Notes under the pieces: model-generated
The model's input: only the letters and a program-made list of their open reading frames with translations
Told to the model about the DNA's origin: nothing
Database searches by the model: none
In this document: positions 1 to 10,164 of the stretch, piece by piece
Layout: every line of letters begins with the position of its first letter
How positions within the stretch are numbered: the stretch's first letter is position 1
Source: Klebsiella sp. BIGb0138
Lineage (GTDB): Bacteria > Pseudomonadota > Gammaproteobacteria > Enterobacterales > Enterobacteriaceae
Length of the DNA: 64,000 bases
Assembly: GCF_004342285.1 (NCBI RefSeq)
Contig: NZ_SMCV01000018.1
Span: 1-64,000, forward strand
Reading direction: 5' to 3'
Made by a program: the position numbers and the translations under genes

Positions 1-88
1 GACCCCATGCCGAACTCAGAAGTGAAACGCCGTAGCGCCGATGGTAGTGTGGGGTCTCCCCATGTGAGAGTAGGGAACTGCCAGGCAT
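1..88 (+). rRNA. rrf: 5S ribosomal RNA, 3' part (5' end outside window)
   Basis: The first 88 bases match the last three quarters of enterobacterial 5S rRNA, ending in the usual GCCAGGCAT. The 5' end lies before the window. The next two genes, tRNA-Asp and tRNA-Trp, are the distal genes of rrnC in E. coli, so this is most likely the end of the rrnC operon. Confidence 0.96.
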
Positions 89-140
89 CAAATTACGCAG
101 TAAGCTGATGTAAAAATCAGTCGTTGTAGAAAAATTCGGT

Positions 141-217
141 GGAGCGGTAGTTCAGTCGGTTAGAATACCTGCCTGTCACGCAGGGGGTCGCGGGTTCGAG
201 TCCCGTCCGTTCCGCCA
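141..217 (+). tRNA. aspT: tRNA-Asp (GTC)
   Basis: A 77-nt cloverleaf with encoded CCA, T-loop GTTCGAGTC and anticodon GTC. It matches E. coli tRNA-Asp as far as I can recall it and lies just downstream of 5S rRNA, as in rrnC, so it is probably cut out of the long rRNA transcript. Confidence 0.97.
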
Positions 218-272
218 CTTATTCAAAGTTAAGCCTGCTAAGTTAATTAGTGGGCTTAATAGTAAGAGATTT

Positions 273-348
273 AGGGGCGTAGCTCAGTTGGTAGAGCACC
301 GGTCTCCAAAACCGGGTGTCGCGAGTTCGAGTCTCTCCGCCCCTGCCA
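273..348 (+). tRNA. trpT: tRNA-Trp (CCA)
   Basis: A 76-nt tRNA with anticodon CCA, T-loop GTTCGAGTC and encoded 3' CCA. It is the last gene of the rrnC transcript and is followed within a few bases by a strong intrinsic terminator. Confidence 0.97.
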
Positions 349-353
349 TATAT

Positions 354-383
354 AATCCTTTGCTCAGGCAAAGGATTTTTTTT
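354..383 (+). terminator. rrnC operon intrinsic terminator
   Basis: A perfect 10-bp stem (AATCCTTTGC / GCAAAGGATT) with a TCAG loop runs into eight T residues, six bases after tRNA-Trp. It ends the rRNA-tRNA operon. Confidence 0.93.
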
Positions 384-441
384 GCCTGTTATTTCCCACT
401 CCGACAATCTCCCAATATCCTCCGTCCATGGAGGCGTCGGC

Positions 442-1263
442 TTATTCCAGTATGCCGGTTTTCAGTATCTCGCGGATCTGCACCTGCTTATCGCTATTTT
501 GTAGCCAGATGGCATACAGAGGGCGGGAAAGCGTTGTGCTATCCGTCACCGTATGCAGACCGCTTTTCTCCTTCGCCCAGCGCGTGGGTAGCCATGTGCA
601 GCCATTGAGCGCAGCGAGTTGCTGATAAGCCAGCTCGGCAGAACTGGTAGTAAGCAGGGGGATATCATCACTGCCAATGAGTCCGACTTCATTTTGCTGA
701 AAATCCGGCCCCCATTCCAGGCGCAGATAATTCAGCTCATTTTTGTTTTTGAACGGCGATGCGCAGTAGAGCGCTAGCGTAAAATTACCGAGTAACTGAC
801 TGCTTAGCTCGTCCATCTTCGGCGATTCGGTAGTGATCAGCAGATCCAGCTGCCGTTCATGTAATTGTTTAACCAGGGACTGCCGCTGGGCGATCCTCGC
901 TTCAAACTGCAGGTTATAGGGCTCTTTGTAGAGCTTCCCTAGCCATCCGTTAAGCATGCATTCCCACAAAGATGCGCTGCCGCCAATCGAAAATTCATTA
1001 TGCCGGGAAGCGTTCGCAACCTCTTTTCGTGCTGCCTGCCAGGTGTTCATCAGGGTTTCGGCATAAGGAAGAAGTTTATCGCCGGCTGACGTCAGGCGGA
1101 TGTTATTGCGATGGCGGGTAAAAAGGTTCACGCCCAGCTGGTTTTCCAGCTGACGAATACGAAAGCTGACCGCTGACTGCGTCAGATAAAGCGCCTCTGC
1201 TGCTCGTCCAAAGTGGCGAGTTCTGCTCACTTCAAGGAAAGTTTTGAGCAATTCCGTATCCAC
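442..1263 (-). CDS. hdfR: LysR-family regulator HdfR (represses flhDC)
   Basis: A 273-residue LysR-type transcription factor. The N-terminal winged helix (residues 1-60, with [19 protein letters not shown]) is nearly identical to E. coli HdfR; the rest is the effector-binding domain. HdfR is known as an H-NS-dependent repressor of the flagellar master operon flhDC and activator of gltBD. The start is GTG at 1263 with GGAG six bases upstream. It is divergent from maoP, as in E. coli. It is a few residues shorter than the K-12 protein, mostly in the middle and at the C-terminus. Confidence 0.93.
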   Translation of the reverse strand: MDTELLKTFLEVSRTRHFGRAAEALYLTQSAVSFRIRQLENQLGVNLFTRHRNNIRLTSAGDKLLPYAETLMNTWQAARKEVANASRHNEFSIGGSASLWECMLNGWLGKLYKEPYNLQFEARIAQRQSLVKQLHERQLDLLITTESPKMDELSSQLLGNFTLALYCASPFKNKNELNYLRLEWGPDFQQNEVGLIGSDDIPLLTTSSAELAYQQLAALNGCTWLPTRWAKEKSGLHTVTDSTTLSRPLYAIWLQNSDKQVQIREILKTGILE

Positions 1264-1381
1264 ACTCTTCTCCGCAAAATTATTTGTCGTAATGATTTAA
1301 ATCTTTTGTTTTACACTCTGTCAAGCGTAACTAATACTCCGCGCCATAAATAGCTCGGCCAAAGAATCAGGAGCGTGTAGG
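1264..1381. promoter_or_regulatory. Divergent hdfR / maoP promoter region
   Basis: The 118-bp gap between divergent hdfR and maoP must hold both promoters. It is AT-rich next to hdfR. In E. coli the short cis element maoS that works with MaoP lies close to maoP; I do not remember its sequence well enough to place it here. Confidence 0.5.
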
Positions 1382-1720
1382 ATGGCGGAAAGCTTTATGA
1401 CGACTAATCGTTTTTTCGATAATAAACATTATCCGCGCGGGTTCTCCCGTCATGGTGATTTCACCATCAAAGAGGCACAACTGCTTGAACAGCATGGTTA
1501 TGCCCTGAACGAACTGGAACTGGGTAAACGCGAACCTGTCACTGAAGATGAAAAACAGTTCGTTGCGGTATGCCGTGGTGAACGTGAGCCAGTCACGGAA
1601 GTAGAACGCGTCTGGATTAAGTATATGGCGCGCATTAAGCGTCCAAAGCGTTTCCATACGCTGTCCGGCGGTAAACCGCAGGTCGAAGGCGCTGAAGACT
1701 ACACAGAAAGCGACGATTAA
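1382..1720 (+). CDS. maoP: Macrodomain Ori organisation protein MaoP (YifE)
   Basis: A 112-residue basic/acidic soluble protein, collinear with E. coli YifE/MaoP. MaoP acts with the cis site maoS to confine the Ori macrodomain of the chromosome. The sequence is conserved throughout, including the [21 protein letters not shown] segment near the N-terminus, a lysine/arginine-rich [12 protein letters not shown] segment and an acidic tail. The start ATG 1382 is preceded by AGGAG about ten bases upstream. It stands alone between divergent hdfR and convergent yifB, with a two-way terminator just after it. Confidence 0.92.
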   Translation: MAESFMTTNRFFDNKHYPRGFSRHGDFTIKEAQLLEQHGYALNELELGKREPVTEDEKQFVAVCRGEREPVTEVERVWIKYMARIKRPKRFHTLSGGKPQVEGAEDYTESDD

Positions 1721-1721
1721 G

Positions 1722-1746
1722 AAAAAAGGGCGAAAGCCCTTTTTTT
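1722..1746. terminator. Bidirectional terminator between maoP and yifB
   Basis: AAAAAAGGGC, a GAAA loop and GCCCTTTTTT form a stem with an A-run on one side and a T-run on the other, so it can end both maoP (plus strand) and yifB (minus strand). Confidence 0.9.
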
Positions 1747-3265
1747 ATGTCATCAGTTTTTGCAGATGGTTCAGCATCCTGTCTATCGCCCGATAGCCCA
1801 GAGCCTCCTGCAGATGACAGCGCTCGATATGCGCTTCATGTCCAATATCCGCGATTGTGCGGGCAACTTTAAGCAGACGCTGCCAGGCGCGAATAGAGAG
1901 CCCCAGCTGCGATAGCGCCTGTTCCAGCCAGATTGCGTCCTCTTTGTGCAGAGGACACCAGAGTTTCACTTCACTATTATCCAGTTCAGCATTGAGTTTA
2001 TTCTGCCGGGCCAGCTGTCTTTCACGAGCGGTGAGAACCCGCTGGCGTACGCTGGCGCTATCCTCCTCGCCCTGGCTCCTCTGACTGAGGACCCCTGGCG
2101 GCGGTAGCGGGATTTCCAGTGAAAGGTCGAAGCGATCGAGGAACGGGCCAGACAGGCGCCCCAGATAACGTAAGGTTTGCGCGGGAGAGGCGCGATTGTG
2201 CTGTCCCTGATAGTGTCCGCTAGGGCTAGGGTTCATTGCGGCAATGAGCTGGAAACGCGCCGGATAGTCAATTTTCGCGCGGGTTCGTGAGATATGTATT
2301 TTTCCTGACTCAATGGGCTCGCGCAGCGCATCCAGCACTCTGCGCTCGAATTCCGGTAGCTCATCCAGGAACAGTACCCCGTTATGGGCCAGCGAGATCT
2401 CCCCAGGTATCGGGATGGAGCCGCCGCCAACCATGGCCGTGAGCGATGCGCTGTGGTGTGGACTGCGGAACGGCCGGCGGCGCCACTGTTTTGTTGCATG
2501 ATGGGTATTGAGCAGGCTAAGAATGGCCGCGCTTTCGAGCGCCTCCTGGTTGCTTAATGGCGGCAGAAGACCCGGTAGCCGGCTGGCAAGCATGGTCTTG
2601 CCCGTTCCGGGGGGGCCAATTAACAGTAGGTTATGCCCGCCTGCGGCGACGATTTCCAGCGCCCGTTTTCCCTGCTGCTGGCCGATAACGTCAGACAGGT
2701 CAGGGAGGGTTTCTGGGGGAAATTCGCTCTCCGGTGGGGGGAGATTTAGCATGTGTTGTCCCTCCAGAAAAGCACAGACTTCCTGCAGATGCCCGGCAAT
2801 CAAACAATCGCTGCCGCCAATTAACCCGACTTCAGCGGCGTTATCCTCGGCGACGATAATTTTCCGCCCGGCTTTTAGTGCCTCCATCGCGCTGGAGATG
2901 GCGCCAGGAACGCCGCGTAGCGCGCCTGTAAGCGCGAGTTCGCCGATAAACTCATATTGATTTAGCCTGGCCGCATTGAGCTGCTCCGACGCCACCAGAA
3001 GCGCGAGAGCAATAGGTAAATCATATCGCCCTCCCTCTTTTGGCAGATCGGCAGGGGCCAGATTGATGGTGACCTTTTTGGCCGGGAAAGTATAACCGCT
3101 GTTAATTATCGCACTGCGTACCCGGTCGCGCGCCTCTTTCACCGTGGTTTCAGGAAGCCCCACCATCGTCAGCCCGGGTAGCCCGTTGCTGATATGAATC
3201 TCGATAGTAATAAGAGGGGCACTGATACCGAAAGCGGCCCGAGTGTAAACAATCGCGAGTGACAT
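1745..3265 (-). CDS. yifB: Mg-chelatase-like AAA+ ATPase, YifB/ComM family
   Basis: 506 residues, the same length as E. coli YifB. Residues 1-175 form the ChlI/Lon-like domain. An AAA+ module follows with Walker A GPPGTGKT at 217-224, a FLDELPEF Walker B and a C-terminal Mg-chelatase lid domain. The family includes ComM, a hexameric helicase that promotes branch migration in natural transformation; a direct role in enterics is less clear. An open frame extends 77 codons upstream, but ATG 3265 is the start because AGGAGG lies seven bases before it and MSLAIVYTRAAFG matches the family N-terminus. Confidence 0.92.
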   Translation of the reverse strand: MSLAIVYTRAAFGISAPLITIEIHISNGLPGLTMVGLPETTVKEARDRVRSAIINSGYTFPAKKVTINLAPADLPKEGGRYDLPIALALLVASEQLNAARLNQYEFIGELALTGALRGVPGAISSAMEALKAGRKIIVAEDNAAEVGLIGGSDCLIAGHLQEVCAFLEGQHMLNLPPPESEFPPETLPDLSDVIGQQQGKRALEIVAAGGHNLLLIGPPGTGKTMLASRLPGLLPPLSNQEALESAAILSLLNTHHATKQWRRRPFRSPHHSASLTAMVGGGSIPIPGEISLAHNGVLFLDELPEFERRVLDALREPIESGKIHISRTRAKIDYPARFQLIAAMNPSPSGHYQGQHNRASPAQTLRYLGRLSGPFLDRFDLSLEIPLPPPGVLSQRSQGEEDSASVRQRVLTARERQLARQNKLNAELDNSEVKLWCPLHKEDAIWLEQALSQLGLSIRAWQRLLKVARTIADIGHEAHIERCHLQEALGYRAIDRMLNHLQKLMT

Positions 3266-3619
3266 AATGCCTCCTGGAATAGGGGCATTATGTCGGGACG
3301 ATGGCGCTTCGTAATCTGTGAGAAATCTGTTGTACGTTGCCTGTTCCAGATAATTAGCGGCATATCGATACATTTCATTGATTATGGATCCTGCCTCGCG
3401 GACCGGTATTACGACGATGGCGCGGGTCGTGACAGGCCATAGAAAAGAGCAATAAATTGAATTTTTTTCACTTTGTATTTTTCGTATTAAAAACAATTGT
3501 TTTGCTGAAAATTGTTAGCGTGATCAGCAAATGAGGTATAAAAAAATCTTGTGTTTATTGGGAAGTCTGTGGTACCTCTTTAGGTATTCCTTCGAACATG
3601 AAGCCAGAAAGTACAGAAA
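3266..3619 (+). promoter_or_regulatory. yifB-ilvL intergenic region with ilvGMEDA promoter
   Basis: A 354-bp gap between yifB and the ilvL leader. It becomes strongly AT-rich from about 3450. A plausible -10 (TATAAA, 3537-3542) has a poor -35 (TTAGCG, 3515-3520) 16 bases upstream, which would put the transcript start some 70 bases before the leader peptide. In E. coli this region also binds Lrp and IHF. I found no open frame with a convincing start here. Confidence 0.55.
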
Positions 3620-3718
3620 ATGACAGCCCTTCTACGAGTGATTAGCCTGGTCGTGATTAGCGTGGTGGTGATTATTATCCCACCGTGCGGGGCTGCACTT
3701 GGACGAGGAAAGGCTTAG
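3620..3718 (+). CDS. ilvL: ilvGMEDA leader peptide IlvL
   Basis: A 32-residue peptide, MTALLRVISLVVISVVVIII followed by PPCGAALGRGKA, apparently identical to E. coli IlvL. It is dense in Ile, Val and Leu codons. Ribosome stalling at these codons when a charged branched-chain tRNA is scarce lets the transcript fold into an antiterminator. Translation past them permits the attenuator hairpin 23 bases downstream. Confidence 0.96.
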   Translation: MTALLRVISLVVISVVVIIIPPCGAALGRGKA

Positions 3719-3740
3719 AAATCAAGCCTTAACGAACTAA

Positions 3741-3773
3741 GACCCCCGCACCGAAAGGTCCGGGGGTTTTTTT
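3741..3773 (+). terminator. ilv attenuator (Rho-independent)
   Basis: A GC-rich hairpin from GACCCCCGCACC, a GAAA loop and GGTCCGGGGG, followed by seven T residues, lies between ilvL and ilvG. It is the attenuator of the ilvGMEDA operon. Confidence 0.93.
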
Positions 3774-3858
3774 ATAACTTAAAAATGAGAAGCGAGGAGC
3801 AGAGAATGACTAATAGCATAAAATTCTGTTTCTCCCGATCTATGACGGGGAAGTAACT

Positions 3859-5505
3859 ATGAACGGGGCGCAGTGGGTAGTACATGCTTTGCGAGCACAG
3901 GGGGTCGACACAGTTTTTGGCTATCCGGGTGGCGCAATTATGCCGGTTTACGATGCGTTGTATGACGGCGGCGTGGAACACCTGTTGTGCCGACACGAGC
4001 AAGGCGCGGCGATGGCGGCCATCGGTTATGCTCGCGCCACCGGTAAAACCGGCGTGTGCATCGCCACTTCCGGGCCCGGTGCGACTAACCTGATCACCGG
4101 CCTGGCGGACGCGTTGCTGGACTCTATCCCCGTGGTGGCCATCACCGGTCAGGTCGCGTCGCCGTTTATCGGCACCGATGCTTTCCAGGAGGTGGACGTT
4201 CTCGGTTTGTCTCTGGCTTGCACCAAACACAGTTTCCTGGTGCAGTCGCTGGAGGAGCTGCCGCGCGTTATCGCGGAGGCTTTCCAGGTCGCGAACTCAG
4301 GTCGCCCAGGCCCGGTGCTGGTCGATATTCCAAAAGATATTCAGCTGGCGCAGGGCGAACTCGATCCCTATTTTTCTACGGTTGATGATGATGTGGTCTT
4401 CCCTCAGGCTGAGGTTGAGCAAGCTCTGCAGATGCTGGCCGTGGCGCAAAAACCGATGCTGTACGTGGGCGGCGGCGTCGGGATGGCGCAGGCGGTTCCC
4501 GCCTTGCGCGAATTTATTGCGGTGACGCAAATGCCGGCAACCTGCACGCTGAAAGGCCTGGGCGCCGTCGAGGCTGCCTATCCGTACTACCTGGGTATGT
4601 TGGGCATGCACGGTACCAAAGCGGCCAATCTGGCGGTACAGGAGTGCGATCTGTTGATCGCGGTCGGCGCGCGCTTCGACGACCGCGTCACCGGCAAACT
4701 GAACACCTTTGCCCCGCATGCCAAAGTTATTCATCTGGATATCGACCCGGCGGAGTTGAACAAGCTGCGTCAGGCGCATGTCGCCCTGACGGGCGATCTG
4801 AATACGCTGTTGCCAGCATTGCAGCAGCCGCTGGCTATCGATGCCTGGCGTCAGCGCAATCAGGAGCTGCGCGCCGAGCACGCATGGCGTTATGACCATC
4901 CAGGCGAAGGGATTTACGCGCCGCTGCTGCTCAAGCAGCTGTCCGACCGTAAACCGGCCGATAGCGTCGTCACTACCGACGTAGGTCAGCATCAGATGTG
5001 GTCAGCGCAGCATATGACCTACACGCGCCCGGAGAATTTTATTACCTCCAGCGGCTTAGGCACCATGGGCTTTGGCCTGCCGGCAGCGGTTGGGGCGCAG
5101 ATTGCACGCCCTAACGATACGGTTATCTGCGTTTCCGGCGATGGTTCCTTCATGATGAACGTACAGGAGCTGGGTACCGTGAAGCGTAAGCAGCTGCCGT
5201 TGAAGATTCTGCTGCTGGACAACCAGCGTTTAGGGATGGTTCGTCAGTGGCAGCAGCTGTTTTTTGAAGAACGCTATAGCGAAACTACCCTCACCGATAA
5301 CCCCGATTTTGTCACGCTGGCCAGCGCTTTTGGCATTCCTGGTCAGCACATCACCCGTAAAGACCAGGTTGAAGCGGCTCTCGACACCATGCTTTCGAGC
5401 CAGGGGCCATACCTGCTTCATGTCTCAATCGATGAGCTTGAGAATGTCTGGCCGTTGGTACCGCCTGGTGCCAGTAACTCAGAAATGCTGGAGAAATTAT
5501 CATGA
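3859..5505 (+). CDS. ilvG: Acetolactate synthase II large subunit (intact)
   Basis: 548 residues. The catalytic subunit of acetohydroxyacid synthase II condenses pyruvate with pyruvate or 2-oxobutyrate, the first common step to valine and isoleucine. It has the three domains of thiamine-diphosphate enzymes: an N-terminal PYR domain with the catalytic Glu in [11 protein letters not shown], a central FAD-binding region, and a C-terminal domain with GDGS at 427-430 ending in LLLDNQ. The gene is uninterrupted, unlike K-12 where a frameshift inactivates ilvG. The stop overlaps the ilvM start as ATGA, giving translational coupling to the small subunit. Confidence 0.97.
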   Translation: MNGAQWVVHALRAQGVDTVFGYPGGAIMPVYDALYDGGVEHLLCRHEQGAAMAAIGYARATGKTGVCIATSGPGATNLITGLADALLDSIPVVAITGQVASPFIGTDAFQEVDVLGLSLACTKHSFLVQSLEELPRVIAEAFQVANSGRPGPVLVDIPKDIQLAQGELDPYFSTVDDDVVFPQAEVEQALQMLAVAQKPMLYVGGGVGMAQAVPALREFIAVTQMPATCTLKGLGAVEAAYPYYLGMLGMHGTKAANLAVQECDLLIAVGARFDDRVTGKLNTFAPHAKVIHLDIDPAELNKLRQAHVALTGDLNTLLPALQQPLAIDAWRQRNQELRAEHAWRYDHPGEGIYAPLLLKQLSDRKPADSVVTTDVGQHQMWSAQHMTYTRPENFITSSGLGTMGFGLPAAVGAQIARPNDTVICVSGDGSFMMNVQELGTVKRKQLPLKILLLDNQRLGMVRQWQQLFFEERYSETTLTDNPDFVTLASAFGIPGQHITRKDQVEAALDTMLSSQGPYLLHVSIDELENVWPLVPPGASNSEMLEKLS

Positions 5506-5759
5506 TGCAACATCAGGTCGCTTTGCAGGCTCGCTTCAACCCGGAAACTTTAGAACGCGTGCTGCGCGTGGTACGCCATCGTGGCTTTCAGATTTGCGCC
5601 ATGAACATGGAAACCGCGGCAGATGCCAGCAACATAAATATCGAATTGACCGTTGCCAGTCAGCGGCCCGTCGAATTACTGTTTAGTCAATTAAGTAAGC
5701 TGGTCGACGTCGCCTGCGTCGAGATCCAGCAACCAACATCACAACAAATCCGCGCCTGA
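5502..5759 (+). CDS. ilvM: Acetolactate synthase II small regulatory subunit
   Basis: 85 residues forming one ACT-type fold (start [20 protein letters not shown]). It is the small subunit of AHAS II, needed for full activity and stability of IlvG. Isozyme II is classically insensitive to valine. The ATG overlaps the ilvG stop by four bases, and ilvE follows 16 bases later. Confidence 0.95.
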   Translation: MMQHQVALQARFNPETLERVLRVVRHRGFQICAMNMETAADASNINIELTVASQRPVELLFSQLSKLVDVACVEIQQPTSQQIRA

Positions 5760-5775
5760 GCGCAAGGGAAGAAAA

Positions 5776-6705
5776 ATGACGACGAAAAAAGCTGATTACA
5801 TTTGGTTCAATGGCGAGATGGTTCCGTGGGGAGAAGCAAAGGTTCACGTGATGTCTCACGCGCTCCATTACGGTACTTCCGTGTTTGAAGGCATCCGTTG
5901 CTACGACTCGCACAAAGGACCTGTGGTGTTCCGCCATCGCGAACATATGCAGCGTCTGCATGACTCAGCCAAAATCTACCGTTTCCCGGTCTCTCAAAGC
6001 GTTGATGAACTGATGGAAGCCTGCCGCGAGGTGATTCGTAAAAACGGCCTGACCAGCGCCTACATTCGTCCGCTGGTCTTCGTGGGAGACGTGGGTATGG
6101 GCGTTAACCCGCCTGAGGGATACAGCACTGACGTGATCATCGCGGCGTTCCCATGGGGAGCTTATCTGGGCGCAGAAGCGCTGGATCAGGGGATCGATGC
6201 AATGGTTTCTTCCTGGAACCGTGTCGCGCCAAACACTATTCCGACCGCCGCGAAAGCCGGTGGTAACTACCTGTCCTCTTTGCTGGTTGGCAGCGAAGCG
6301 CGCCGCCACGGCTACCAGGAAGGGATCGCGCTGGACGTAAATGGCTATATCTCTGAAGGCGCGGGTGAGAACCTGTTTGAAGTGAAAGATGGCGTGCTGT
6401 TTACTCCGCCGTTTACCTCTTCCGCGCTGCCGGGCATTACCCGTGACGCAATCATTAAACTGGCGAAAGATCTGGATATCGAAGTCCGTGAGCAGGTGCT
6501 GTCCCGTGAATCGCTGTACCTGGCGGATGAAGTCTTCATGTCGGGTACCGCGGCAGAAATCACCCCGGTGCGCAGCGTTGACGGCATTCAGGTCGGCGCA
6601 GGTCGCTGCGGCCCGGTCACCAAGCGTATTCAGCAAGCATTCTTTGGCCTCTTCACCGGTGAAACCGAGGATAAATGGGGCTGGTTGGATCAAGTTAATC
6701 AATAA
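5776..6705 (+). CDS. ilvE: Branched-chain amino acid aminotransferase
   Basis: 309 residues, the standard length of the fold-type IV pyridoxal-phosphate enzyme. It transfers an amino group between glutamate and the 2-oxo acids of Ile, Val and Leu, the last step of each pathway. The PLP lysine is K160 in TAAKAGGNY, and the phosphate-binding SEGAGENLF and LPGITR segments are present. It is the third gene of ilvGMEDA. A hairpin (ATGGGGCG / CGCCCCAT, 6716-6739) lies between it and ilvD without a T-run, so it is more likely an mRNA-stability element than a terminator. Confidence 0.97.
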   Translation: MTTKKADYIWFNGEMVPWGEAKVHVMSHALHYGTSVFEGIRCYDSHKGPVVFRHREHMQRLHDSAKIYRFPVSQSVDELMEACREVIRKNGLTSAYIRPLVFVGDVGMGVNPPEGYSTDVIIAAFPWGAYLGAEALDQGIDAMVSSWNRVAPNTIPTAAKAGGNYLSSLLVGSEARRHGYQEGIALDVNGYISEGAGENLFEVKDGVLFTPPFTSSALPGITRDAIIKLAKDLDIEVREQVLSRESLYLADEVFMSGTAAEITPVRSVDGIQVGAGRCGPVTKRIQQAFFGLFTGETEDKWGWLDQVNQ

Positions 6706-6766
6706 GTATAAAAAGATGGGGCGGCACGCAGCGCCCCATTTAACAGAGACTGGGAGTAACTAAAGC

Positions 6767-8617
6767 ATGCCTAAGTACCGTTCCGCCACCACCACTCATG
6801 GCCGCAATATGGCGGGTGCCCGCGCGCTGTGGCGCGCAACCGGGATGACCGATGCTGATTTCGGCAAGCCGATTATCGCCGTCGTGAACTCCTTCACCCA
6901 ATTTGTACCGGGCCACGTCCACCTGCGCGATCTTGGTAAGCTGGTTGCTGAGCAGATTGAAGCCTCTGGCGGCGTTGCCAAAGAATTCAACACTATCGCC
7001 GTGGATGATGGGATTGCCATGGGTCACGGGGGTATGCTTTATTCACTGCCATCCCGCGAACTGATCGCTGACTCGGTGGAGTATATGGTTAACGCGCACT
7101 GCGCCGATGCCATGGTCTGCATTTCCAACTGCGATAAAATCACCCCCGGGATGCTGATGGCCTCCCTGCGCCTGAATATTCCGGTAATCTTCGTTTCCGG
7201 CGGCCCGATGGAAGCCGGGAAAACCAAGCTTTCTGACAAAATCATCAAGCTCGATCTCGTTGATGCCATGATTCAGGGGGCGGATCCGAAAGTCTCCGAC
7301 CAGCAGAGTGAGCAGGTGGAACGTTCCGCCTGTCCGACCTGCGGCTCCTGTTCAGGGATGTTCACGGCCAACTCGATGAACTGTCTGACCGAAGCGCTGG
7401 GTCTGTCGCAGCCGGGTAACGGTTCCCTGTTGGCGACTCACGCTGACCGTAAACAGCTGTTCCTTAACGCGGGTAAACGGATTGTTGAGCTGACCAAACG
7501 TTATTACGAGCAGGATGATGCCTCCGCGCTGCCGCGCAGCATCGCCAGCAAGGCTGCCTTTGAAAACGCCATGACGCTGGATATCGCCATGGGCGGCTCC
7601 ACGAATACCGTACTGCACCTGCTGGCGGCGGCGCAGGAAGCGGAAATCGACTTCACCATGAGCGATATTGATAAGCTGTCCCGCAAAGTGCCGCAGCTGT
7701 GCAAAGTGGCGCCGAGCACGCAGAAATATCATATGGAAGATGTTCACCGTGCGGGCGGCGTGTTGGGGATCCTTGGTGAGCTGGATCGCGCCGGTCTGCT
7801 GAACCGCGAGGTGAAAAATATCCTCGGCCTGACCCTGCCGCAAACGCTCGATCGCTACGATGTGATGCTGACCGAGGATGACGCGGTGAAAGAGATGTTC
7901 CGCGCCGGGCCGGCAGGTATCCGTACCACGCAGGCGTTTTCGCAGGACTGTCGTTGGGATACCCTGGATGATGACCGTGCTGAAGGCTGTATCCGTTCGC
8001 TGGAACATGCTTATAGCAAAGACGGTGGCCTGGCAGTTCTGTACGGTAACTTTGCTGAAAATGGCTGTATCGTTAAGACCGCAGGCGTAGATGACAGCAT
8101 TCTGAAATTCACCGGCCCGGCAAAAGTGTACGAGAGCCAGGACGAAGCCGTTGAGGCTATCCTCGGCGGTAAGGTCGTCGCCGGCGACGTGGTGGTGATT
8201 CGTTACGAAGGGCCGAAGGGCGGTCCGGGGATGCAGGAAATGCTCTACCCGACAACCTTCCTGAAGTCTATGGGGCTGGGTAAAGCCTGTGCGCTGATCA
8301 CCGACGGACGTTTCTCCGGCGGTACCTCGGGCCTGTCAATTGGTCACGTTTCTCCGGAAGCGGCGAGCGGCGGCAATATTGCAATCATTGAAGACGGCGA
8401 CATGATTGCTATCGATATCCCTAACCGCGGCATTCAGCTGCAGCTGAGCGATGCCGAGATTGCCGCCCGTCGCGAAGCGCAGGAGGCCCGCGGCAATCAG
8501 GCGTGGACGCCGAAAGCGCGTGAACGTCAGGTTTCCTTCGCACTCCGCGCTTATGCCAGCCTGGCAACCAGCGCCGATAAAGGCGCGGTACGCGATAAAT
8601 CGAAACTTGGGGGTTAA
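6767..8617 (+). CDS. ilvD: Dihydroxy-acid dehydratase
   Basis: 616 residues. An iron-sulfur enzyme that dehydrates 2,3-dihydroxy acids to the 2-oxo acids that IlvE aminates. Cluster ligands are visible: Cys in [11 protein letters not shown] and the cysteines of [19 protein letters not shown]. The C-terminal [10 protein letters not shown] signature of the IlvD/Edd family is intact. The last base of its stop (8617) is the first base of a possible ilvA ATG, so translation is coupled. Confidence 0.97.
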   Translation: MPKYRSATTTHGRNMAGARALWRATGMTDADFGKPIIAVVNSFTQFVPGHVHLRDLGKLVAEQIEASGGVAKEFNTIAVDDGIAMGHGGMLYSLPSRELIADSVEYMVNAHCADAMVCISNCDKITPGMLMASLRLNIPVIFVSGGPMEAGKTKLSDKIIKLDLVDAMIQGADPKVSDQQSEQVERSACPTCGSCSGMFTANSMNCLTEALGLSQPGNGSLLATHADRKQLFLNAGKRIVELTKRYYEQDDASALPRSIASKAAFENAMTLDIAMGGSTNTVLHLLAAAQEAEIDFTMSDIDKLSRKVPQLCKVAPSTQKYHMEDVHRAGGVLGILGELDRAGLLNREVKNILGLTLPQTLDRYDVMLTEDDAVKEMFRAGPAGIRTTQAFSQDCRWDTLDDDRAEGCIRSLEHAYSKDGGLAVLYGNFAENGCIVKTAGVDDSILKFTGPAKVYESQDEAVEAILGGKVVAGDVVVIRYEGPKGGPGMQEMLYPTTFLKSMGLGKACALITDGRFSGGTSGLSIGHVSPEAASGGNIAIIEDGDMIAIDIPNRGIQLQLSDAEIAARREAQEARGNQAWTPKARERQVSFALRAYASLATSADKGAVRDKSKLGG

Positions 8618-8619
8618 TG

Positions 8620-10164
8620 ATGGCCGAATCACAACCCCTGTCTGCCGCCCCTGAGGGGGCGGAATATCTCAGGGCGGTGCTGCGCGCGCCGGTCTATGAA
8701 GCAGCGCAGATTACGCCGCTGCAAAAAATGGAAAAGCTTTCATCGCGTCTTGATAATGTGATTCTGGTGAAGCGGGAAGACCGTCAACCCGTTCATAGTT
8801 TCAAGCTGCGCGGGGCTTACGCGATGATGGCGGGGCTGACGGAAGAACAAAAAGCGCAGGGTGTGATTACCGCCTCTGCGGGTAACCATGCGCAGGGCGT
8901 CGCCTTCTCTGCGTCACGTCTTGGCCTGAAGGCGCTGATCGTAATGCCGGTGGCCACGGCGGATATCAAAGTGGATGCCGTACGTAATTTTGGCGGTGAA
9001 GTGCTGCTGTATGGCGCCAATTTCGATGAAGCCAAAGCGAAAGCCATTGAGCTGGCGCAGCAGCAAAATTTCACCTGGGTGCCGCCATTTGACCATCCGA
9101 TGGTCATTGCCGGCCAGGGGACGCTGGCGCTGGAGCTGTTGCAGCAGGATGCCCACCTCGATCGCGTGTTTGTCCCGGTCGGCGGCGGCGGTCTGGCGGC
9201 GGGCGTGGCGGTGCTGATCAAGCAGCTGATGCCGCAGATCAAAGTGATCGCCGTGGAGGCGGAGGATTCCGCCTGCCTGAAAGCCGCGCTGGATGCCGGG
9301 CACCCGGTGGATCTGCCGCGCGTCGGTTTGTTTGCCGAAGGCGTGGCGGTGAAGCGTATCGGCGATGAGACCTTCCGCGTGTGTCAGGAGTATCTTGACG
9401 ATATCATCACCGTCGATAGCGATGCGATTTGTGCGGCGATGAAGGACCTGTTCGAAGACGTGCGGGCCGTAGCGGAGCCGTCCGGCGCGCTGGCGCTGGC
9501 AGGGATGAAGAAATATATCGCTCAGCATGATATTCGCGGCGAACGGCTGGCGCATGTCCTGTCCGGCGCCAACGTCAACTTCCACGGTCTGCGCTACGTT
9601 TCCGAACGCTGCGAGCTGGGGGAACAGCGTGAAGCGTTGCTGGCGGTGACCATTCCGGAGGAGAAGGGGAGCTTTCTGAAGTTCTGCCAGCTGCTGGGCG
9701 GCCGTTCAGTGACCGAGTTCAACTACCGTTTTGCTGACGCTAAAGATGCCTGTATTTTTGTCGGCGTTCGTCTGAGCCGCGGCCTGGAAGAGCGCAAGGA
9801 AATCCTGCAGTTGCTCAATGATGGCGGCTATAGCGTGGTGGATCTTTCCGATGACGAAATGGCGAAGCTGCATGTGCGCTACATGGTTGGCGGGCGTCCG
9901 TCGAAGCCGCTGCAGGAGCGTTTGTACAGCTTCGAATTCCCCGAATCGCCGGGCGCACTGTTGAAGTTTCTGCATACCTTAGGCACGCACTGGAATATCT
10001 CGTTGTTCCACTATCGCAGCCACGGCACCGACTATGGCCGCGTGCTGGCCGCCTTTGAACTGGGCGAGAACGAGCCGGACTTCGAAACCCGGCTCAACGA
10101 GCTGGGCTACGATTGCCACAACGAAACCAATAACCCGGCATTTCGCTTCTTTCTTGCCGGTTAG
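8620..10164 (+). CDS. ilvA: Threonine deaminase (biosynthetic)
   Basis: 514 residues. PLP-dependent deamination of threonine to 2-oxobutyrate, the committed and isoleucine-inhibited step to isoleucine. PLP lysine K62 is in HSFKLRGAY, and the glycine-rich phosphate loop is PVGGGGLAAGV. Two C-terminal ACT-like regulatory domains occupy about residues 320-510. Two adjacent ATGs are possible (8617, 8620). I chose 8620 because it gives the length of the E. coli protein. It is the last gene of the operon and its 3' end overlaps convergent ilvY by about four bases. Confidence 0.96.
   Translation: MAESQPLSAAPEGAEYLRAVLRAPVYEAAQITPLQKMEKLSSRLDNVILVKREDRQPVHSFKLRGAYAMMAGLTEEQKAQGVITASAGNHAQGVAFSASRLGLKALIVMPVATADIKVDAVRNFGGEVLLYGANFDEAKAKAIELAQQQNFTWVPPFDHPMVIAGQGTLALELLQQDAHLDRVFVPVGGGGLAAGVAVLIKQLMPQIKVIAVEAEDSACLKAALDAGHPVDLPRVGLFAEGVAVKRIGDETFRVCQEYLDDIITVDSDAICAAMKDLFEDVRAVAEPSGALALAGMKKYIAQHDIRGERLAHVLSGANVNFHGLRYVSERCELGEQREALLAVTIPEEKGSFLKFCQLLGGRSVTEFNYRFADAKDACIFVGVRLSRGLEERKEILQLLNDGGYSVVDLSDDEMAKLHVRYMVGGRPSKPLQERLYSFEFPESPGALLKFLHTLGTHWNISLFHYRSHGTDYGRVLAAFELGENEPDFETRLNELGYDCHNETNNPAFRFFLAG

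Noticed and set aside
288-608. A 106-codon plus-strand frame starting inside tRNA-Trp
   Set aside because: Overlaps the tRNA, the rrn terminator and the end of hdfR; no domain or start signal.
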